From contig CALDYQ010000015.1 of NCBI GenBank assembly GCA_937944385.1, forward strand, positions 1-52,681: a stretch of DNA of 52,681 nucleotides, read 5' to 3'. The stretch's first letter is position 1. Each line of letters opens with the position of its first letter. Position numbers and translations under genes: made by a program. Shown here in pieces: positions 1 through 9,425 of this stretch. The DNA comes from an uncultured Burkholderiales bacterium. GTDB lineage: Bacteria; Pseudomonadota; Gammaproteobacteria; Burkholderiales; Casimicrobiaceae. Below the pieces are notes generated by a model. The model made no database searches and was not told the origin of the DNA. It saw only the letters and a list, made by a program, of their open reading frames with translations.

Positions 1-165
1 GTGATCCGAGAGGGTCTCAAGCCGGGTGACCGCGTGGTGACGGCGGGGGCGAATCTGCTGCTGCCGGGGCAGCGTGTGCGTGTACTCGAGGCCGCGACCG
101 CGGGTGAGCCGAAGGCGACGCAGGCAACTCAGGCAACGCAGGCGGCGCAGGCGGTGCGGACATGA
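1..165 (+). CDS. RND efflux periplasmic adaptor subunit, C-terminal end (partial)
   Basis: Only the last 54 codons lie in the window; the N-terminal part is upstream. The readable tail has GLKPGDRVV followed by LLLPGQRVRV, which resembles the last strands of the membrane-proximal domain of RND membrane-fusion proteins. It ends in a low-complexity TQA-rich tail coded by a degenerate 9-base repeat (about 130-156). The stop codon overlaps the permease start as ATGA (162-165), so the two are probably translationally coupled. In this family the adaptor links the inner-membrane pump to an outer-membrane channel. The call rests on the tail motif and on the permease that follows; the substrate cannot be told from this fragment. 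Confidence 0.75.
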   Translation: MIREGLKPGDRVVTAGANLLLPGQRVRVLEAATAGEPKATQATQATQAAQAVRT

Positions 166-3100
166 GCGAGGTGAAACACCGGCCGACTGCGGGCAACCCG
201 AGGGAGCTCGCGCGCTTCAACGTCTCGGCGGGGGCGCTCCGGCATCAGCAACTGACGCTGTTTTTCATCCTGGCGATTGCGATCGCAGGCTTTTCAGCCT
301 ACTTCGCCCTCGGACAGCGGGAAGATCCGGATTTCACGTTCCGCGCCATCGTCATCCGCACGCTGTGGCCTGGCGCGACCACGAGCCAGGTCGACCAGCA
401 AGTGACCGACCGGATCGAGAAGAAGCTCCAGGAGATGCCCTATTTCAAGCGCACCCAGAGCTATTCGAAGCCCGGCGAGTCACTCGTGATCCTCGAGCTC
501 AAGGACACCGCGCCGCGGCGCGAGGTGCCTGCGCTCTGGTATCAGGTGCGAAAGAAGGTGGGGGATATCCGGCATACCCTGCCGCAGGAGGTCATCGGTC
601 CCTTTTTCAACGACGAATTCGGCGATGTCTTCGGCACGATCTACGCTTTCACTGGCGACGGCTTCACTTTGGCCGAGTTGCGTGATCAGGTCGAGCGGGT
701 TCGTCAGGAACTGCTCCGGGTGCCGGACGTATCGAAGATCGAACTGATCGGGGTGCAGGATGACCGCATCTATGTCGAGATCGCCAACCATAAGCTCGCG
801 AGCCTCGGCATCGATCCGAATGCGCTTGTGGCGCAGTTGCAGCAGCAAAACGCGGTGGTGCCCTCGGGCGTCATCCAGACCGACAGCCACGCGATCGCGC
901 TCCGGGTAAGCGGTGGCTTTGAGTCAGTGGCTGCAATACGCGACCTGTTTCTCAACGTGAACGGGCGCGTCATTCGGCTCGGTGACGTGGCAAGCGTCTC
1001 GCGCGGCTATGTCGATCCACCCGTGCAGACGATCCGCCTGGGTGGCAAGCCAGCGATTGCACTGGCCGTGTCGATGAAACGCGACGGCGATGTGCTCAAG
1101 CTCGGGGAAAACCTCGAGGCGTCGATGGCCGCGATCATGCGCGACCTGCCGATCGGTATCGAGTACCGGAAGGTGTCCGACCAGCCGCGCATCGTCAAGG
1201 CGGCGGTGGGCACTTTCATGAAGGCGCTGGCCGAGGCGGTCATCATCGTGCTGATCGTGAGCTTTCTCACGCTCGGCTGGCGCGCGGGCACCGTGGTGGC
1301 GCTCACCATTCCGTTCGTGCTGCTCGCCACCTTCCTCGTGATGCGCGTGTTCGGCATCGACCTGCATCGCATCTCGACCGGTGCGCTCATCATCGCGCTG
1401 GGTCTGCTCGTCGATGACGCGATGATCGTGGTCGAGATGATGGTGAGAAAGCTCGAGGAGGGCTTCGACAAATTCTTCGCGGCGACCTTCGCCTACGCCA
1501 CGACCGCTTGGCCGATGCTCTCGGGCACGCTGGTGACGGCGGCGGGCTTTCTGCCGATTGCACTCGCCAAGTCGGCCACCGGCGAATACACCTTCGAGAT
1601 GTTCAGCGTGACCACGATCGCGCTCGTGATCTCGTGGTTTGCGGCAATCATTGCAACACCGCTCTTTGGCTTTTGGATCCTCAAAGGCGCGCGGCGCATC
1701 CCGGCAGCGGACGAGGCCCCCGTCCGCGGGGCGACCCATGCGGCCCATGAGGTGTTCGACTCCCCGTTCTACGCCCGACTCCGGCGCACGATCGACTGGT
1801 GCATTCGTCATCGCTGGATCACGATCGCCGCGACCGTAGCCACGCTCGTGCTCGGTGTGATCGGCATGGGCGCGACCGAGAAGCAGTTCTTCCCCACGAG
1901 CGACCGCACCGAGGTGATGGTGGAGCTCTGGCTGCCCGAGGGGTCGAGCTTCCGCGCGACCGAGGCCCAGGTGGCGAAGCTCGAAGCCATCCTCGCGGCC
2001 GACGAGGACGCGAAGAGCTACGTGACCTCGGTGGGCAACGGCCTGCCACGATTCTTTCTCTCGCTCAACCAGGAGCAGTTCCGGAGCAACTACGCGCATA
2101 CGTTGATCCTCACCGACTCGGTCGCAGCGCGGGATCGGCTGGTCGCGAAGCTTCAGCGCGAGCTCGATGCCCACTTCCCCGGGGTGCGTGGCCGGGCCCT
2201 GCGCATTCCGCTTGGGCCGCCGGTGGCCTACCCGGTCATCTTCCGGGTCAGCGGGCCGGATGCCCAGGTATTGAAGGCCATCGGCGAGGACGTCGCCGAA
2301 GTCGTGCGCAAGAACCCGCACACACGCGACACGAATACCGACTGGGGCGACCGCACACCGGCGCTCCAGGTCACGATCGATCAGGACCGCGCGCGGGCGA
2401 TCGGTGTCTCCTCGGTAGCAGCAGCGCGCGCACTCGCCGCGGGCGTGAGCGGCGTGACGATCGGGCAGTACCGCGAGAACGACCGGCTGATCGATGTCGT
2501 ACTCCGCGGGCCGATCGAGGAGCGACGCGCGGTCGCGCAGGTGGCCGATCTGCAGATCCCGACCGCGACCGGCCGTTACGTGCCGCTTGCGCAGATTGCC
2601 GAGGTGCGCATGGTGATGGAGGAGCCGATCATCCGCCGCTACTCGCGCGAGCCCACGCTGCAGGTGCGCGCAGACATCGTCGATGGCGTGCAGGCACCGG
2701 ATGTGACCGCGGCGATCCTGCCCGCGCTCGCGCCGGTGATAGCGAAGCTCCCGCCCGGCTACCGCATCGAAGCGGGCGGCGCCTATGACGAGAACCGAAA
2801 CGCGCAGGCTTCGATCAACGCAGGCGCACCCTTGATGCTCTTCGTCTGGGGTGCGCTTCTCATGCTGCAGCTGCAGAGCTTCTCGCTCGCCGCGATGGTG
2901 CTCATCACGGCACCCTTCGGCGTGGTCGGCGTTGCCCTCGGCTTGCTCACCTTCCGCCTGCCCTTCGGCTTCGTGGCGATGCTCGGCATGATCGCGCTCA
3001 TGGGCATCATCATGCGAAACACGATCATCCTCATCGACCAGATCCGGCAGGACCTCGCCGCTGGCGCCTCGCGCTGGGATGCTGCGCGCGAGGCCGCGGT

Positions 3101-3287
3101 GCGGCGCTTCCGCCCGATCGTGCTCACGGCCGCCGCCGCGGTGCTCGCGATGATCCCGCTCACGCGCAGCGTACTCTGGGGGCCGATGGCGGTGGCGATC
3201 ATGGCCGGGCTCATCATTGCGACCGCGCTCACGATCCTTGCCGTGCCGGCAATCTACGCCGCATGGTACCGTGTGCCCAATCGCTGA
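162..3287 (+). CDS. RND-family efflux transporter permease
   Basis: 1041 residues, the usual size for an AcrB/MexB-type inner-membrane proton antiporter. An N-terminal membrane segment (about residues 34-52) is followed by a large periplasmic loop. The TM4 region holds GLLVDDAMIVVEMM, the paired Asp residues that carry protons in this family. A second periplasmic half and a C-terminal bundle follow. The segment MGIIMRNTIILIDQ lies where AcrB has its TM10 lysine; here that position is Arg, as recalled for TriC-like pumps. The start overlaps the adaptor stop. No outer-membrane factor gene follows, so the pump probably borrows one encoded elsewhere. Substrate is unknown; drugs, detergents or solvents are possible. 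Confidence 0.93.
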   Translation: MSEVKHRPTAGNPRELARFNVSAGALRHQQLTLFFILAIAIAGFSAYFALGQREDPDFTFRAIVIRTLWPGATTSQVDQQVTDRIEKKLQEMPYFKRTQSYSKPGESLVILELKDTAPRREVPALWYQVRKKVGDIRHTLPQEVIGPFFNDEFGDVFGTIYAFTGDGFTLAELRDQVERVRQELLRVPDVSKIELIGVQDDRIYVEIANHKLASLGIDPNALVAQLQQQNAVVPSGVIQTDSHAIALRVSGGFESVAAIRDLFLNVNGRVIRLGDVASVSRGYVDPPVQTIRLGGKPAIALAVSMKRDGDVLKLGENLEASMAAIMRDLPIGIEYRKVSDQPRIVKAAVGTFMKALAEAVIIVLIVSFLTLGWRAGTVVALTIPFVLLATFLVMRVFGIDLHRISTGALIIALGLLVDDAMIVVEMMVRKLEEGFDKFFAATFAYATTAWPMLSGTLVTAAGFLPIALAKSATGEYTFEMFSVTTIALVISWFAAIIATPLFGFWILKGARRIPAADEAPVRGATHAAHEVFDSPFYARLRRTIDWCIRHRWITIAATVATLVLGVIGMGATEKQFFPTSDRTEVMVELWLPEGSSFRATEAQVAKLEAILAADEDAKSYVTSVGNGLPRFFLSLNQEQFRSNYAHTLILTDSVAARDRLVAKLQRELDAHFPGVRGRALRIPLGPPVAYPVIFRVSGPDAQVLKAIGEDVAEVVRKNPHTRDTNTDWGDRTPALQVTIDQDRARAIGVSSVAAARALAAGVSGVTIGQYRENDRLIDVVLRGPIEERRAVAQVADLQIPTATGRYVPLAQIAEVRMVMEEPIIRRYSREPTLQVRADIVDGVQAPDVTAAILPALAPVIAKLPPGYRIEAGGAYDENRNAQASINAGAPLMLFVWGALLMLQLQSFSLAAMVLITAPFGVVGVALGLLTFRLPFGFVAMLGMIALMGIIMRNTIILIDQIRQDLAAGASRWDAAREAAVRRFRPIVLTAAAAVLAMIPLTRSVLWGPMAVAIMAGLIIATALTILAVPAIYAAWYRVPNR

Positions 3288-3297
3288 TGCGCACTGG

Positions 3298-3346
3298 CGA
3301 TCACTCGATACGATCACTCGATACGATCGCCCGATGATCGCCCGAT
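3298..3346 (+). repeat. Tandem short repeats in the intergenic gap after the RND permease
   Basis: Two copies of the 13-base unit CGATCACTCGATA (3298-3310 and 3311-3323) are followed by two copies of the 11-base unit GATCGCCCGAT (3325-3335 and 3336-3346). They fill the gap between the permease and the next gene. The function is unknown. Similar short tandem units occur at several other gene edges in this window. Confidence 0.85.
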
Positions 3347-3390
3347 GCGGCCGTTCAGGGTGTCAGGCTCGAAGTGATGAGGAGCGTTCG

Positions 3391-4485
3391 ATGATCGACG
3401 ATTGCTTTTCGGCGAGTTACGCCGAGGCGCGCGAAAAGTTTCTCGCGGCGGCCGATGCTGCGGGCCTGACGGTGGTGTCCTACAGACATCCGCTGCCCGG
3501 ACGGGATGGCGAGGCACTTGCGATGGATGTCGCCCGCGACGGTCCGGAGGATGCCGAGGCGTTGCTCATCCTCTCTTCGGCCTGCCACGGCGTCGAGGGC
3601 TTTTGCGGGAGCGGTGTGCAGGTGCACGCGCTTCGCGATGCTGCATGGCGCGGTCTGGCGCGTGATGCGGGCGTGGCCGTGCTCTTCGTCCATGCCCTCA
3701 ACCCGCATGGCTTCTCGCATCTTCGCCGGGTGACCCACGAAAACGTCGATCTGAACCGCAATTTCCACGACTTCACGCAGCCGCTGCCAGTGAACGCGGC
3801 CTACCGCGAGTTGCATCCGCTGCTCTTGCCCGAGGTCTGGCCGCCGGACGAGGCGAACCGCGCTGCGATCGCCGATTACATCGCCCGGCATGGCATGGCG
3901 AAGTACCAGGCGGCCGTCTCCCAGGGCCAGCACGAGTTTCCGGATGGCTTGTTCTACGGCGGGCAAGGGCCGACATGGAGTCATCAGACCCTTCGGCAGG
4001 TGCTCGGTGAGCACGGCCGCCGTGCCCGGCGCATCGGCTGGATCGATGTGCACACCGGCCTCGGTCCCAGTGGCTATGGTGAGCGGATCTACGCGGGCCC
4101 GAACGATGCGACCGCGATCGAGCGGGCACGCCGGTGGTGGGCGAACGACGGCCGGACGCCCGTGACCTCCATCTACGACGGGTCATCCTCCTCGGCCTAC
4201 CTCACCGGGCTGATCTGGGCCAGCGTGCGCGAGGAGTGTCCGCAGGCAGAGTACACCGGCATCGCGCTCGAATACGGCACGCTGCCGGTGGCGCAGGTGC
4301 TCGATGCGCTTCGGGGCGATCACTGGCTGGCCAATCATCCCGACGCCCCGCCCGTGCTTGCGGCAGCCATCAAGGCGGACATCCTCGCGGCGTTCTACAC
4401 CGATACGCCGCAATGGCGTCGAGCGATCATCGCGCAGGCGCAAGAGGCGATCACGCAGGCGGTGGCCGGGCTCAGTGCAGCTTGA
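3391..4485 (+). CDS. DUF2817 family, M14-like zinc peptidase/amidase fold protein
   Basis: 364 residues from the ATG at 3391, chosen because GGAG lies 6 bases upstream (3381-3384); an in-frame extension upstream would run through the tandem repeats. The protein shows a carboxypeptidase-like metal motif HGVE (H66, E69), the segment LNPHGFSHLRRVTHENVDLNRNF-type region, a later DVHTGLG that can give the third ligand, and IALEYGT with a candidate catalytic Glu. These fit the DUF2817 branch of the M14 fold. There is no signal peptide, so it is probably cytoplasmic. The substrate is unknown. It is followed 68 bases later by a membrane channel gene on the same strand. Confidence 0.8.
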   Translation: MIDDCFSASYAEAREKFLAAADAAGLTVVSYRHPLPGRDGEALAMDVARDGPEDAEALLILSSACHGVEGFCGSGVQVHALRDAAWRGLARDAGVAVLFVHALNPHGFSHLRRVTHENVDLNRNFHDFTQPLPVNAAYRELHPLLLPEVWPPDEANRAAIADYIARHGMAKYQAAVSQGQHEFPDGLFYGGQGPTWSHQTLRQVLGEHGRRARRIGWIDVHTGLGPSGYGERIYAGPNDATAIERARRWWANDGRTPVTSIYDGSSSSAYLTGLIWASVREECPQAEYTGIALEYGTLPVAQVLDALRGDHWLANHPDAPPVLAAAIKADILAAFYTDTPQWRRAIIAQAQEAITQAVAGLSAA

Positions 4486-4553
4486 GTGTCTCCAGGCACG
4501 ACCAGGAGACAGGCCGAGCGATTGAAGGCATCGTTCAACAGACCAGAGGTTCG

Positions 4554-5594
4554 ATGAGTTTTGCAATGCAGACACTTCGCTTCCTTTACCCCGGTTGGTG
4601 GGCAACCGTGATGGGGCTTTCGGGCCTCACGCTCGCCTGGCATCGCGCGCAGGGTGTGTTGGGTTCGGGCGCCGAGCAGGTCGCTCGTGCCGTCGGGCTC
4701 GTGACGGTTACGGTGTTCGTGCTGCTCGCACTGGCTTCGATCGTACGGCTCGCAAGGCACGCTTCGGCCTGGCGCGAGGATGCCTCTCATCCAGTGCGAC
4801 ACGTGTTCATTGCCGCCATTCCAATTTCGGCGCTGCTGCTGACGACGGTCGCCGTGGCGCTCGTCGGGCCGTCACCCACCCTCGATGCGCTCTGGTCGCT
4901 GGGCGCGCTCGCGCAGTTCGGCGTCACGGTCTGGGTGCTGGGACGCTGGTGGCGCGGCAATACGCCAGCCAATCCCAGGCAGGGAGTCGCGCCAGGATTC
5001 GCCTGGCCAGGTGTGACGCCCGCGCTCTTCATTCCCGTGGTGGGCAATGTCGTGGTTCCGCTCGCGGGTGTGCCGCTCGGGTTCGTCGAATGGTCGGCCG
5101 CGCAGTTCGGCGTGGGCTTGCTCTTTTGGCCGATCGTGCTGGTCCTCGTCATCCTGCGCGGAGCGATCGCCGGCCCGTTGCCCGATCGGCTCCTGCCCAC
5201 CGCGTTCATCACGGTTGCACCGCCAGCAGTGATCGGGCTTGCGCTCGCGCAGTTCGGCGCACCGCCGCTCGCGCTTTGGACGATGTGGGGTATCGCGCTC
5301 TTCTCGCTGGTTTGGTCCGGTACGCTCGTGCAGCGCATTGCCGCCTTGCCCTTTGCGATGCCGCACTGGGCGTTGTCGTTTCCGCTCGCGGCCTTCGCAG
5401 CGCTGACGCTACGGATCATGCCTGAAACTGGCGCGGGTTCGGTGTTCGCGCTCGCTGTCCTCGCGCTTGTCTCGCTGGTCATCGCTTGGCTCGCGCTCGG
5501 CACGCTGCGGGGCCTGCGTCGAGGCACACTGCTCGTTGCCGAAGCGCATCCGGCGCCGCCTGCCCAACCTGCAGCTCAGGTGGTGGGCACCTAG
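4554..5594 (+). CDS. SLAC1/TehA-family anion channel-like membrane protein
   Basis: 346 residues from ATG 4554, which has AGAGG upstream at 4545-4549. The protein is almost entirely hydrophobic, with about ten predicted membrane segments. It begins with FLYPGWWATVMGLSGLTLAW and contains FIPVVGNVVVPLAG; both resemble the pore-forming repeats of the SLAC1/TehA/Mae1 (tellurite-resistance/dicarboxylate transporter) family. The last 20 residues are a hydrophilic Ala/Pro-rich tail. Family members conduct or carry small anions across the inner membrane; the substrate here cannot be inferred. It may share a transcript with the DUF2817 gene upstream. Confidence 0.8.
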   Translation: MSFAMQTLRFLYPGWWATVMGLSGLTLAWHRAQGVLGSGAEQVARAVGLVTVTVFVLLALASIVRLARHASAWREDASHPVRHVFIAAIPISALLLTTVAVALVGPSPTLDALWSLGALAQFGVTVWVLGRWWRGNTPANPRQGVAPGFAWPGVTPALFIPVVGNVVVPLAGVPLGFVEWSAAQFGVGLLFWPIVLVLVILRGAIAGPLPDRLLPTAFITVAPPAVIGLALAQFGAPPLALWTMWGIALFSLVWSGTLVQRIAALPFAMPHWALSFPLAAFAALTLRIMPETGAGSVFALAVLALVSLVIAWLALGTLRGLRRGTLLVAEAHPAPPAQPAAQVVGT

Positions 5595-5602
5595 ACGACC
5601 CA

Positions 5603-5622
5603 AGCCCCGCCGGAGCGGGGCT
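5603..5622. terminator. Hairpin between convergent genes, possible bidirectional terminator
   Basis: AGCCCCG (5603-5609) and CGGGGCT (5616-5622) form a 7-base perfect stem with a 6-base loop, just after the channel gene stop at 5594 and before the convergent gene end at 5647. There is no run of T on either side, so intrinsic termination is not certain. Confidence 0.4.
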
Positions 5623-5646
5623 CGGAGAGGGTGTGCGTACGAACGG

Positions 5647-6534
5647 TCACCAGCGACCGTAGCGCGGCGGATCCGGAACGTATCCCACCGCGGGGAAAGG
5701 CTCGGGGCGATCTCGCCAGGGCCGGTGAACCGGGCGCGGGGCGATGCCGGCGGCGACCAGATTCTCGTGGCTGTCGTAGCGAATGCGGATCACTTCATCC
5801 GGCTGAGACGAGGCGCGCTCGAACCACGTCTGGCGCGAGGGCGACCATTCGCGCTCGCCATGGCCGGTGCCCATCTGCGGGCCGGGCGCGCCACGCTTGA
5901 GACCCTCGGGTGCGGAGACCGACGGGCCAGGCTCGTTCTTGTAGCGGCCAGGGCCGTCGCGGTGGCTCCAGACCGGCGGACGATAGGCTTCACGGAACAG
6001 GGCCACGCCGATCACGCCCACGTTGTCCGGGCGCCCTGTCGCACTGGCATACGAAAACGCCGAGGGCACGAACTCGAAGGCAGCGACTTGGGCGTCGTTC
6101 TTGCGCCAGCCGTTGATGGCGTAGCTCTGCCACGGGTCGAACACATAACCGGCTTGATGCCAGGCGGCGGTCTGTCCGGTGATGGCGTTGATGCCGTCCA
6201 CCGAAACCACGGCCAGCACGCGCTCGCCGGTCCGGTTGGTGATCGACACGCCGTAGCGCGCGCCCGGCCATGCGGCGACCCAGTATTCGCCGCGAGCGCG
6301 GTAGATGGGCAGTTCGCGGCCGGTGTCGCGGTCGATCACGCGGATGTCGGCGAAGCGGCTGACCACCCCGGTCTGAGCGGCGGCAGTCCGGTCATGACGG
6401 TCCCAGCGCGGGGCATCCCACGCCCGTGCGGGCTGAACTGCGGCCAGCGCGGCCACGACCCCGACTGCGACGGCAGAGGCGAGCGCCCAGCGCGGGACCG
6501 CACGGTGGGCAGAGAGGGCGATGAGCTTGTTCAT
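5647..6534 (-). CDS. Exported protein of unknown function
   Basis: 295 residues with a clear N-terminal signal peptide (about residues 15-38, hydrophobic core AVAVGVVAALAAV, then AWDAP near the cleavage region). An AGGAGA Shine-Dalgarno lies just before the ATG (plus strand 6541-6546 reads TCTCCT). The mature part has a region near residues 90-125 with YGVSITNRTGERV and VSVDGINAITG, which looks like a small beta domain, then a Pro/Arg/Trp-rich C-terminal third (WSPSRQTWFERA, VHRPWRDRPEPFP). I recall similar uncharacterised secreted proteins in betaproteobacteria but cannot name a function. It stands alone, downstream of glnE on the same strand. Confidence 0.75.
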   Translation of the reverse strand: MNKLIALSAHRAVPRWALASAVAVGVVAALAAVQPARAWDAPRWDRHDRTAAAQTGVVSRFADIRVIDRDTGRELPIYRARGEYWVAAWPGARYGVSITNRTGERVLAVVSVDGINAITGQTAAWHQAGYVFDPWQSYAINGWRKNDAQVAAFEFVPSAFSYASATGRPDNVGVIGVALFREAYRPPVWSHRDGPGRYKNEPGPSVSAPEGLKRGAPGPQMGTGHGEREWSPSRQTWFERASSQPDEVIRIRYDSHENLVAAGIAPRPVHRPWRDRPEPFPAVGYVPDPPRYGRW

Positions 6535-6657
6535 GCGTTTCTCCTGATCGGGGCCGCCGGAGCGGGGCCTTCGCAGCCGGAAACGCAGCAGACGCCGCCA
6601 CGGAGGACGCGAGGCGGATAGGTGATTTCCTCGAGGAACTTAGCGCGGTCGCGACGG

Positions 6658-9318
6658 TCACGGCGCGGTTGCCGCAGCCAACCACGCCGACGCCGCTGCG
6701 CGTTCGGCCGCGAATTCGTCGAGCGGCACGCGCGCGGTCTCGGCCCCGCGCAGCTTGAGGGCGTGCTGCCGCGCGCGAAACGCGCGATAGGCGTCGGCCG
6801 CTGCATTCGCAACCGCCGGATCGATGAGGCCGAGCACGCCGCTCAGTCGCGCGAGTGCAATGTTGCCGATGTTGCCGAGCAGGGCATCGTGCGCCCCCGC
6901 ATGGCGGAGCACGATCGCCTGGACGCCGAATTCGATGTCGACCAGACCGCCGGGGTCATGCTTGAGGTCGAAGCGGGTATTTCGCTCGCGATTCGGATGA
7001 CCGTCGGCGACACGCTTTCGCATCTCGAGGATGTCCTGCCGGAGCGCGGCCCAGTCGCGCGGCTTGGCGAGCACCTCGCGCCGGATCGCTTCGAACCGGG
7101 CACCCACGACCGGGTCCCCCACGGCAAAGCGAGCGCGCGTGAGGGCCTGATGCTCCCAAGTCCAGGCCTTGCCCCGCTGATACTCAGCGAAGGCGCTTAC
7201 CGTGTTGACGAGCAGGCCGGCATCGCCATCGGGCCGCAGGCGCGTGTCGATCTCGTAGGCGCGACCCGCAGCGGTCATCGTGCTGAGCCAGGTGGAGAGC
7301 CGCTGCACGACCCGCGTGGCGCGGTCGCGCTCGGCCGCACGGGCATCGTCGAGGAGCACGACCAGGTCGAGGTCGCTCGCGTAGCCGAGTTCCTTGCCGC
7401 CCCAGCGGCCGTAGGCAATGATGGCGAGCCCCGAGTGCTCGATGTCGGGATCGAGCCCGACCACGCTCATGACACGGGTGAGGACGGCGGCGACCACCGT
7501 GTCGGCGAGCGCCGAGAGATGATCGGACAGCCGCTCGACGGTGAGCGCGCCCGCGAGGTCGGCGAGCAGCAGGCGAAAGGTCTCCTCGTGCTGGAAATGC
7601 CGTACTGCATCCATGGCCCGCTCCACGTCGTCGCCGCAGGCGGCGAGCCGCCCGTCGATCCGCCGACGCCACTCGCCGTAGTCGGGCTCGGCGTCCTGCA
7701 CGCGCGGGTCGATCAGTTCGTCGAGCAAGAGCGGGTGGCGCATCACGTAGCGGATGGCCCAGTCACTGGCCGCTGCGACATCGACGAGTCGCTTGAGCAC
7801 CTGCGGGCGCTCCTGCATGAGGGCGAGATAGCTCGATCGGCCGCCGATCGCCGTGAGCAGATCGAGTGTGCGTTTGTAGGCGGCCTCGCCGTCCTCATGC
7901 GCCATGGCCAGGACGCCGGTACGTTGGAAGAGCGCTGCAAGGCGCTCCTGCGCGTTGCTCGATAGCGAGCGCACCCGCGCACTGGCGAGAGTCTCCTCGC
8001 GATAGCGCTCCAACCCCTCGGGCAACGGACCGCGTTCGGCGCCGCTCGACTGCCGGCGTGACTCACTCAGCAGGCTACGCGTGGCATCGGTGAGGCCGTA
8101 GCCGCCGTCGAGCGTTTCGTCGAACCACGTGGTCACCCGGGCCCGGACCGCCGAAATGGCCTCGGCCAGGGCGCTGGCGTCCGAGAACCCCATCGCGGCC
8201 GCGAGTGCAGCGACTTCACCGGGCGCCTCCGGCAGGCGCTGCGTTTGCTGATCGTCGCGGTACTGCAGCACGTGCTCGAGCCGACGCAGAAAGCGGTAGT
8301 CGGCCGCAAGCTCGTCGGTGCGGGCCCGCGGCAGGCGCCCGGTGGCCGCGAGGGCATCGAGCGCCGCGAGGGTGTTGCGCGTGCGCAGCGCAGGTTCGTG
8401 ACCGCCGCGGATCAGTTGGCGAAGTTGCGTGCCGAACTCGAGCTCGCGGATCCCGCCGCGACCGAGCTTGATGTTGGCTTGATCCTGTTTCTCCTCCCGC
8501 AATTGCTGGTGCAAGGCACGCATGCCGGAGAGCGCGTCGAAATCGAGGTAGCGCCGGAAGACGAAGGGCTCGATGAGCCGCGTCAATTCACGCGCGAGCG
8601 GACCGCAGACCGGCCGCGCGCGCAGCCAGGCGAGCCGCTCCCACATGCGCGCGTGCTGCACGAAGTAGCTTTCGAGGAACGAGAGCGAGGGCACCATCGG
8701 TCCGGCATCGCCGAACGGCCTGAGGCGGACATCGGTGCGAAAGACGAAGCGCTCGGCCCGCGGGGGCTCGAGGGTGCGCACCACGCGCCGGGCGAGCATG
8801 TTGAGCGGCTCGACCGAGTCGAGTCCCTCGTCATCGCAGGCGAAGATGATGTCGATGTCCGAGGACGCGTTGAGCTCGAGGCCGCCCAGCTTGCCCATCG
8901 CGATGACCGTAAAGCCCCCCGGCGCGCGGCCCCCGCCACCCTCGGCGCGTTGGTGCGCGACCACCGTCGCTTCGATTGCGAGATCGGCGAACGCCGACAG
9001 ATCGACCACGATCTCTTCGTAGGGCACGCCAAGCCCGACGTCGCGCACGATCGTGCGCAGCATCAGTTCGGTGCGCAGCTCGAGCAGGCGCTCGCCCGTG
9101 GCGGCCGTGTCGGCCGAGAGTGCAGCGAGCTCGACCCGCCAGCGCGCCAGATCCGGCCGGGCGAAGCGGTCGGCTTCGATCGACTGCCAGACGGCGGGGT
9201 GTCCCCGGATGGCACGCTCGGCGAATCGGCTCCAGACCAGGGCACGATCGATGGCCGAATTGATCCCATTGGACTCGTTCGCCCCGTTGGCCCCAGAGTG
9301 CGTCGGCAGTTCGGACAT
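6658..9318 (-). CDS. glnE: Bifunctional glutamine synthetase adenylyltransferase / adenylyl-removing enzyme
   Basis: 886 residues; E. coli GlnE has about 945. Two nucleotidyltransferase domains are visible. The N-terminal removase half has SSDIDIIFACDDEG with the paired Asp motif, and the C-terminal transferase half has YASDLDLVVLLDD. RGGIREIEF-like segments follow each (GRGGIRELEFGTQ and DPGGLVDIEFGVQ). The enzyme attaches and removes AMP on glutamine synthetase in response to PII and glutamine. The start at ATG 9318 is preferred over GTG 9369: a -10-like AATAAT lies 6 bases before it, and the extra 17 residues carry no family motif. The gene is divergent from yhdP, a common betaproteobacterial arrangement. 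Confidence 0.95.
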   Translation of the reverse strand: MSELPTHSGANGANESNGINSAIDRALVWSRFAERAIRGHPAVWQSIEADRFARPDLARWRVELAALSADTAATGERLLELRTELMLRTIVRDVGLGVPYEEIVVDLSAFADLAIEATVVAHQRAEGGGGRAPGGFTVIAMGKLGGLELNASSDIDIIFACDDEGLDSVEPLNMLARRVVRTLEPPRAERFVFRTDVRLRPFGDAGPMVPSLSFLESYFVQHARMWERLAWLRARPVCGPLARELTRLIEPFVFRRYLDFDALSGMRALHQQLREEKQDQANIKLGRGGIRELEFGTQLRQLIRGGHEPALRTRNTLAALDALAATGRLPRARTDELAADYRFLRRLEHVLQYRDDQQTQRLPEAPGEVAALAAAMGFSDASALAEAISAVRARVTTWFDETLDGGYGLTDATRSLLSESRRQSSGAERGPLPEGLERYREETLASARVRSLSSNAQERLAALFQRTGVLAMAHEDGEAAYKRTLDLLTAIGGRSSYLALMQERPQVLKRLVDVAAASDWAIRYVMRHPLLLDELIDPRVQDAEPDYGEWRRRIDGRLAACGDDVERAMDAVRHFQHEETFRLLLADLAGALTVERLSDHLSALADTVVAAVLTRVMSVVGLDPDIEHSGLAIIAYGRWGGKELGYASDLDLVVLLDDARAAERDRATRVVQRLSTWLSTMTAAGRAYEIDTRLRPDGDAGLLVNTVSAFAEYQRGKAWTWEHQALTRARFAVGDPVVGARFEAIRREVLAKPRDWAALRQDILEMRKRVADGHPNRERNTRFDLKHDPGGLVDIEFGVQAIVLRHAGAHDALLGNIGNIALARLSGVLGLIDPAVANAAADAYRAFRARQHALKLRGAETARVPLDEFAAERAAASAWLAAATAP

Positions 9319-9324
9319 GCCCGA

Positions 9325-9330
9325 ATTATT
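9325..9330 (-). promoter_or_regulatory. -10-like hexamer immediately before glnE start
   Basis: On the minus strand AATAAT is followed by 6 bases (TCGGGC) and the ATG at 9318. No Shine-Dalgarno is visible. A transcript from this hexamer would begin at or next to the start codon. No good -35 was found. Confidence 0.4.
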
Positions 9331-9413
9331 GGCCAGCCACGGAACGATGCCGACCGCTCGCGCGTCCACCGAACCAACCCATTGCTTGCGCGCTGACCGT
9401 GCCGAGCCGTCCC

Positions 9414-9419
9414 TACAAT
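9414..9419 (+). promoter_or_regulatory. -10-like hexamer immediately before yhdP start
   Basis: TACAAT is followed by 6 bases (CGGATC) and the ATG at 9426, again without a Shine-Dalgarno. A weak -35 candidate CTGACC lies at 9393-9398 with a short 15-base spacer. This predicts a leaderless or nearly leaderless yhdP mRNA. Confidence 0.45.
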
Positions 9420-9425
9420 CGGATC

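Noticed and set aside
924-3317. Very long open frame on the minus strand antisense to the RND permease (and similar ones at 9063-12122 and 46355-48019).
   Set aside because: Composition is His/Arg/Asp-rich with no domain, and it mirrors the third-codon GC bias of the real gene on the other strand.
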